A stretch of 6,692 nt of DNA, from the NCBI GenBank assembly GCA_005240015.1, contig SBBV01000127.1, positions 1 to 6,692 of the forward strand, given 5' to 3'. The translations under genes and the position numbers were made by a program. This stretch comes from Candidatus Odyssella thessalonicensis (GTDB lineage Bacteria > Pseudomonadota > Alphaproteobacteria > Bin65). Below are positions 6,284-6,692 of this stretch, one piece after another. Numbering within the stretch: position 1 is the stretch's first letter; each line of letters opens with the position of its first letter. The notes under the pieces are model-generated. The model made no database searches, was not told the DNA's origin, and saw only the letters and a program-made list of their open reading frames with translations.

Positions 6284-6692
6284 ATGCTGACCCGCATCGG
6301 CATCCTCGGCTGCGGGAAAGTCGCCCGCCATCACGCCGCTGCACTTGGGGCGGCAGGGGCCACAGTCGTGGCCGGAAGCACGCGGCACGCGGATTCGCCG
6401 AACTGGGGCGCGTTCCGCGAGGTGGCGCCGTCCGCCCGTTTCGTCCCCGACGGCGGGGCGCTGCTCGCCGACAACGAGATCGAGGGCCTGGTCGTCAGCC
6501 TTCCTTGGCACGAAATACCGAACTGGACGGCGCGGCTGCTCGCGTGCCCCAAGCCGATGCTCATCGAGAAGCCACTGGCCTTGGACGCCGGCACACTCGA
6601 AGGCGCCCTGGCAGCCGCTCGACCGTGGCGTAGAAGCGGCGATTGTAGCCGACGATCTTGTTGCCGTTGGCCGGTGCGGCTGCCAGGGCGCC
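6284..6692 (+). CDS. Gfo/Idh/MocA-family NAD(P)-dependent oxidoreductase, N-terminal part, runs off window
   Basis: The ATG at 6284 follows the previous stop by 4 bases and opens a frame to the window end (136 codons). RIGILGCGKVARHHAAAL (4-21) is the dinucleotide-binding GxGxxA loop at the N-terminus of the family. EIEGLVVSLPWHE (65-77) matches the strand and turn before the conserved lysine region, and MLIEKPLAL (92-100) contains the EKP motif (E95, K96, P97). The family oxidises or reduces sugars and cyclitols with NAD(P), typically as enzymes of about 330-380 aa, so only the coenzyme domain is present. In this operon it probably modifies a nucleotide sugar or glycan precursor. From codon 113 (6620 on) the + strand sequence turns into an Arg/Cys-rich run unlike the family. 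The proper continuation is found on the opposite strand of the same bases, so the reading after about 6618 should not be trusted. Confidence 0.8.
   Translation, partial: MLTRIGILGCGKVARHHAAALGAAGATVVAGSTRHADSPNWGAFREVAPSARFVPDGGALLADNEIEGLVVSLPWHEIPNWTARLLACPKPMLIEKPLALDAGTLEGALAAARPWRRSGDCSRRSCCRWPVRLPGR
6602..6692. repeat. Perfect 17-bp inverted repeat flanking a 57-base loop at the window end
   Basis: Bases 6602-6618 (GGCGCCCTGGCAGCCGC) recur as their exact reverse complement at 6676-6692, the last bases of the window. The intervening loop is 6619-6675. The first inner pair (T6619 against T6675) does not match, and the outer limit is unknown because the window stops. The left arm sits in frame in the Gfo/Idh gene (GALAAA). 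The arms could be ends of a small invertible segment, or the visible part of a longer palindrome made by a fold-back. Confidence 0.85.
6602..6692 (-). other. Reverse-oriented fragment of the Gfo/Idh oxidoreductase
   Basis: Read on the minus strand from 6692 down, these bases give GALAAAPANG, then NKIVGYNRRFYATVERL, then PGR, with no stop. The peptide begins with the same six residues as codons 107-112 of the + strand gene. It continues with the strand carrying G-Y-N-R-R-F, which is what follows EKPLAL and the next helix in Gfo/Idh proteins. The + strand reading of the same bases is an Arg/Cys-rich peptide with no family character. The orientation of this fragment is therefore reversed relative to the gene it belongs to. 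Confidence 0.75.

Noticed and set aside
5458..6303. Minus-strand frame of 281 codons across the split in the GT-B-like gene
   Set aside because: It spans the break, which might suggest it is the real gene, but its peptide has no domain pattern while both + strand phases show clear alpha/beta motifs.
6619..6692. Hairpin as a transcription terminator
   Set aside because: The 17-bp arms are separated by a 57-base loop, there is no T-run, and the site is inside an open coding frame.

Overview
The window is one GC-rich, tightly packed stretch with every supported gene on the + strand. Strong G/C at third codon positions, few AT-rich spacers and many long shadow frames point to a high-GC proteobacterium, most likely an alphaproteobacterium. 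That placement rests on composition and general protein style only. No RNA genes, insertion sequences, CRISPR arrays or convincing promoters or terminators were seen, and no gene-free stretch exceeds about 35 bases.

Layout: (1) 13-1056, a sugar-phosphate nucleotidyltransferase with N-terminal CBS domains, of the type found in legionaminic acid and flagellar-glycan clusters (PtmE-like). (2) 1089-1844, a 2-oxoglutarate/Fe(II) oxygenase-like protein. (3) 1837-2694, a class I SAM methyltransferase. (4) 2704-4482, a complete ABC exporter half-transporter resembling the lipid-linked oligosaccharide flippase PglK, with a TTG start. (5) 4479-5612 and 5614-6279, two adjacent frames that look like the N- and C-terminal parts of one GT-B-like surface-polysaccharide protein of about 599 residues, separated by a single-base phase change. 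(6) 6284 to the window end, the start of a Gfo/Idh/MocA oxidoreductase.

Together this reads as one operon for making, decorating and exporting a surface glycan (capsule, O-antigen, S-layer or flagellin glycan). The nucleotidyltransferase would activate an amino sugar. The oxidoreductase, oxygenase and methyltransferase would tailor the sugar or the chain. The ABC protein would flip the lipid-linked product, and the GT-B-like protein would transfer a residue. The actual glycan cannot be deduced from this window.

Two anomalies stand out. One is the phase break at about 5590-5613 in the GT-B-like gene. The other is at the extreme 3' end: bases 6619-6675 are in reverse orientation relative to the gene they interrupt. 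Read on the minus strand, they give exactly the peptide expected next in the Gfo/Idh protein, and they are flanked by a perfect 17-bp inverted repeat ending on the last base. This is either a fold-back (palindromic) sequence or assembly artefact, or a real small intragenic inversion. The artefact is the more economical reading.
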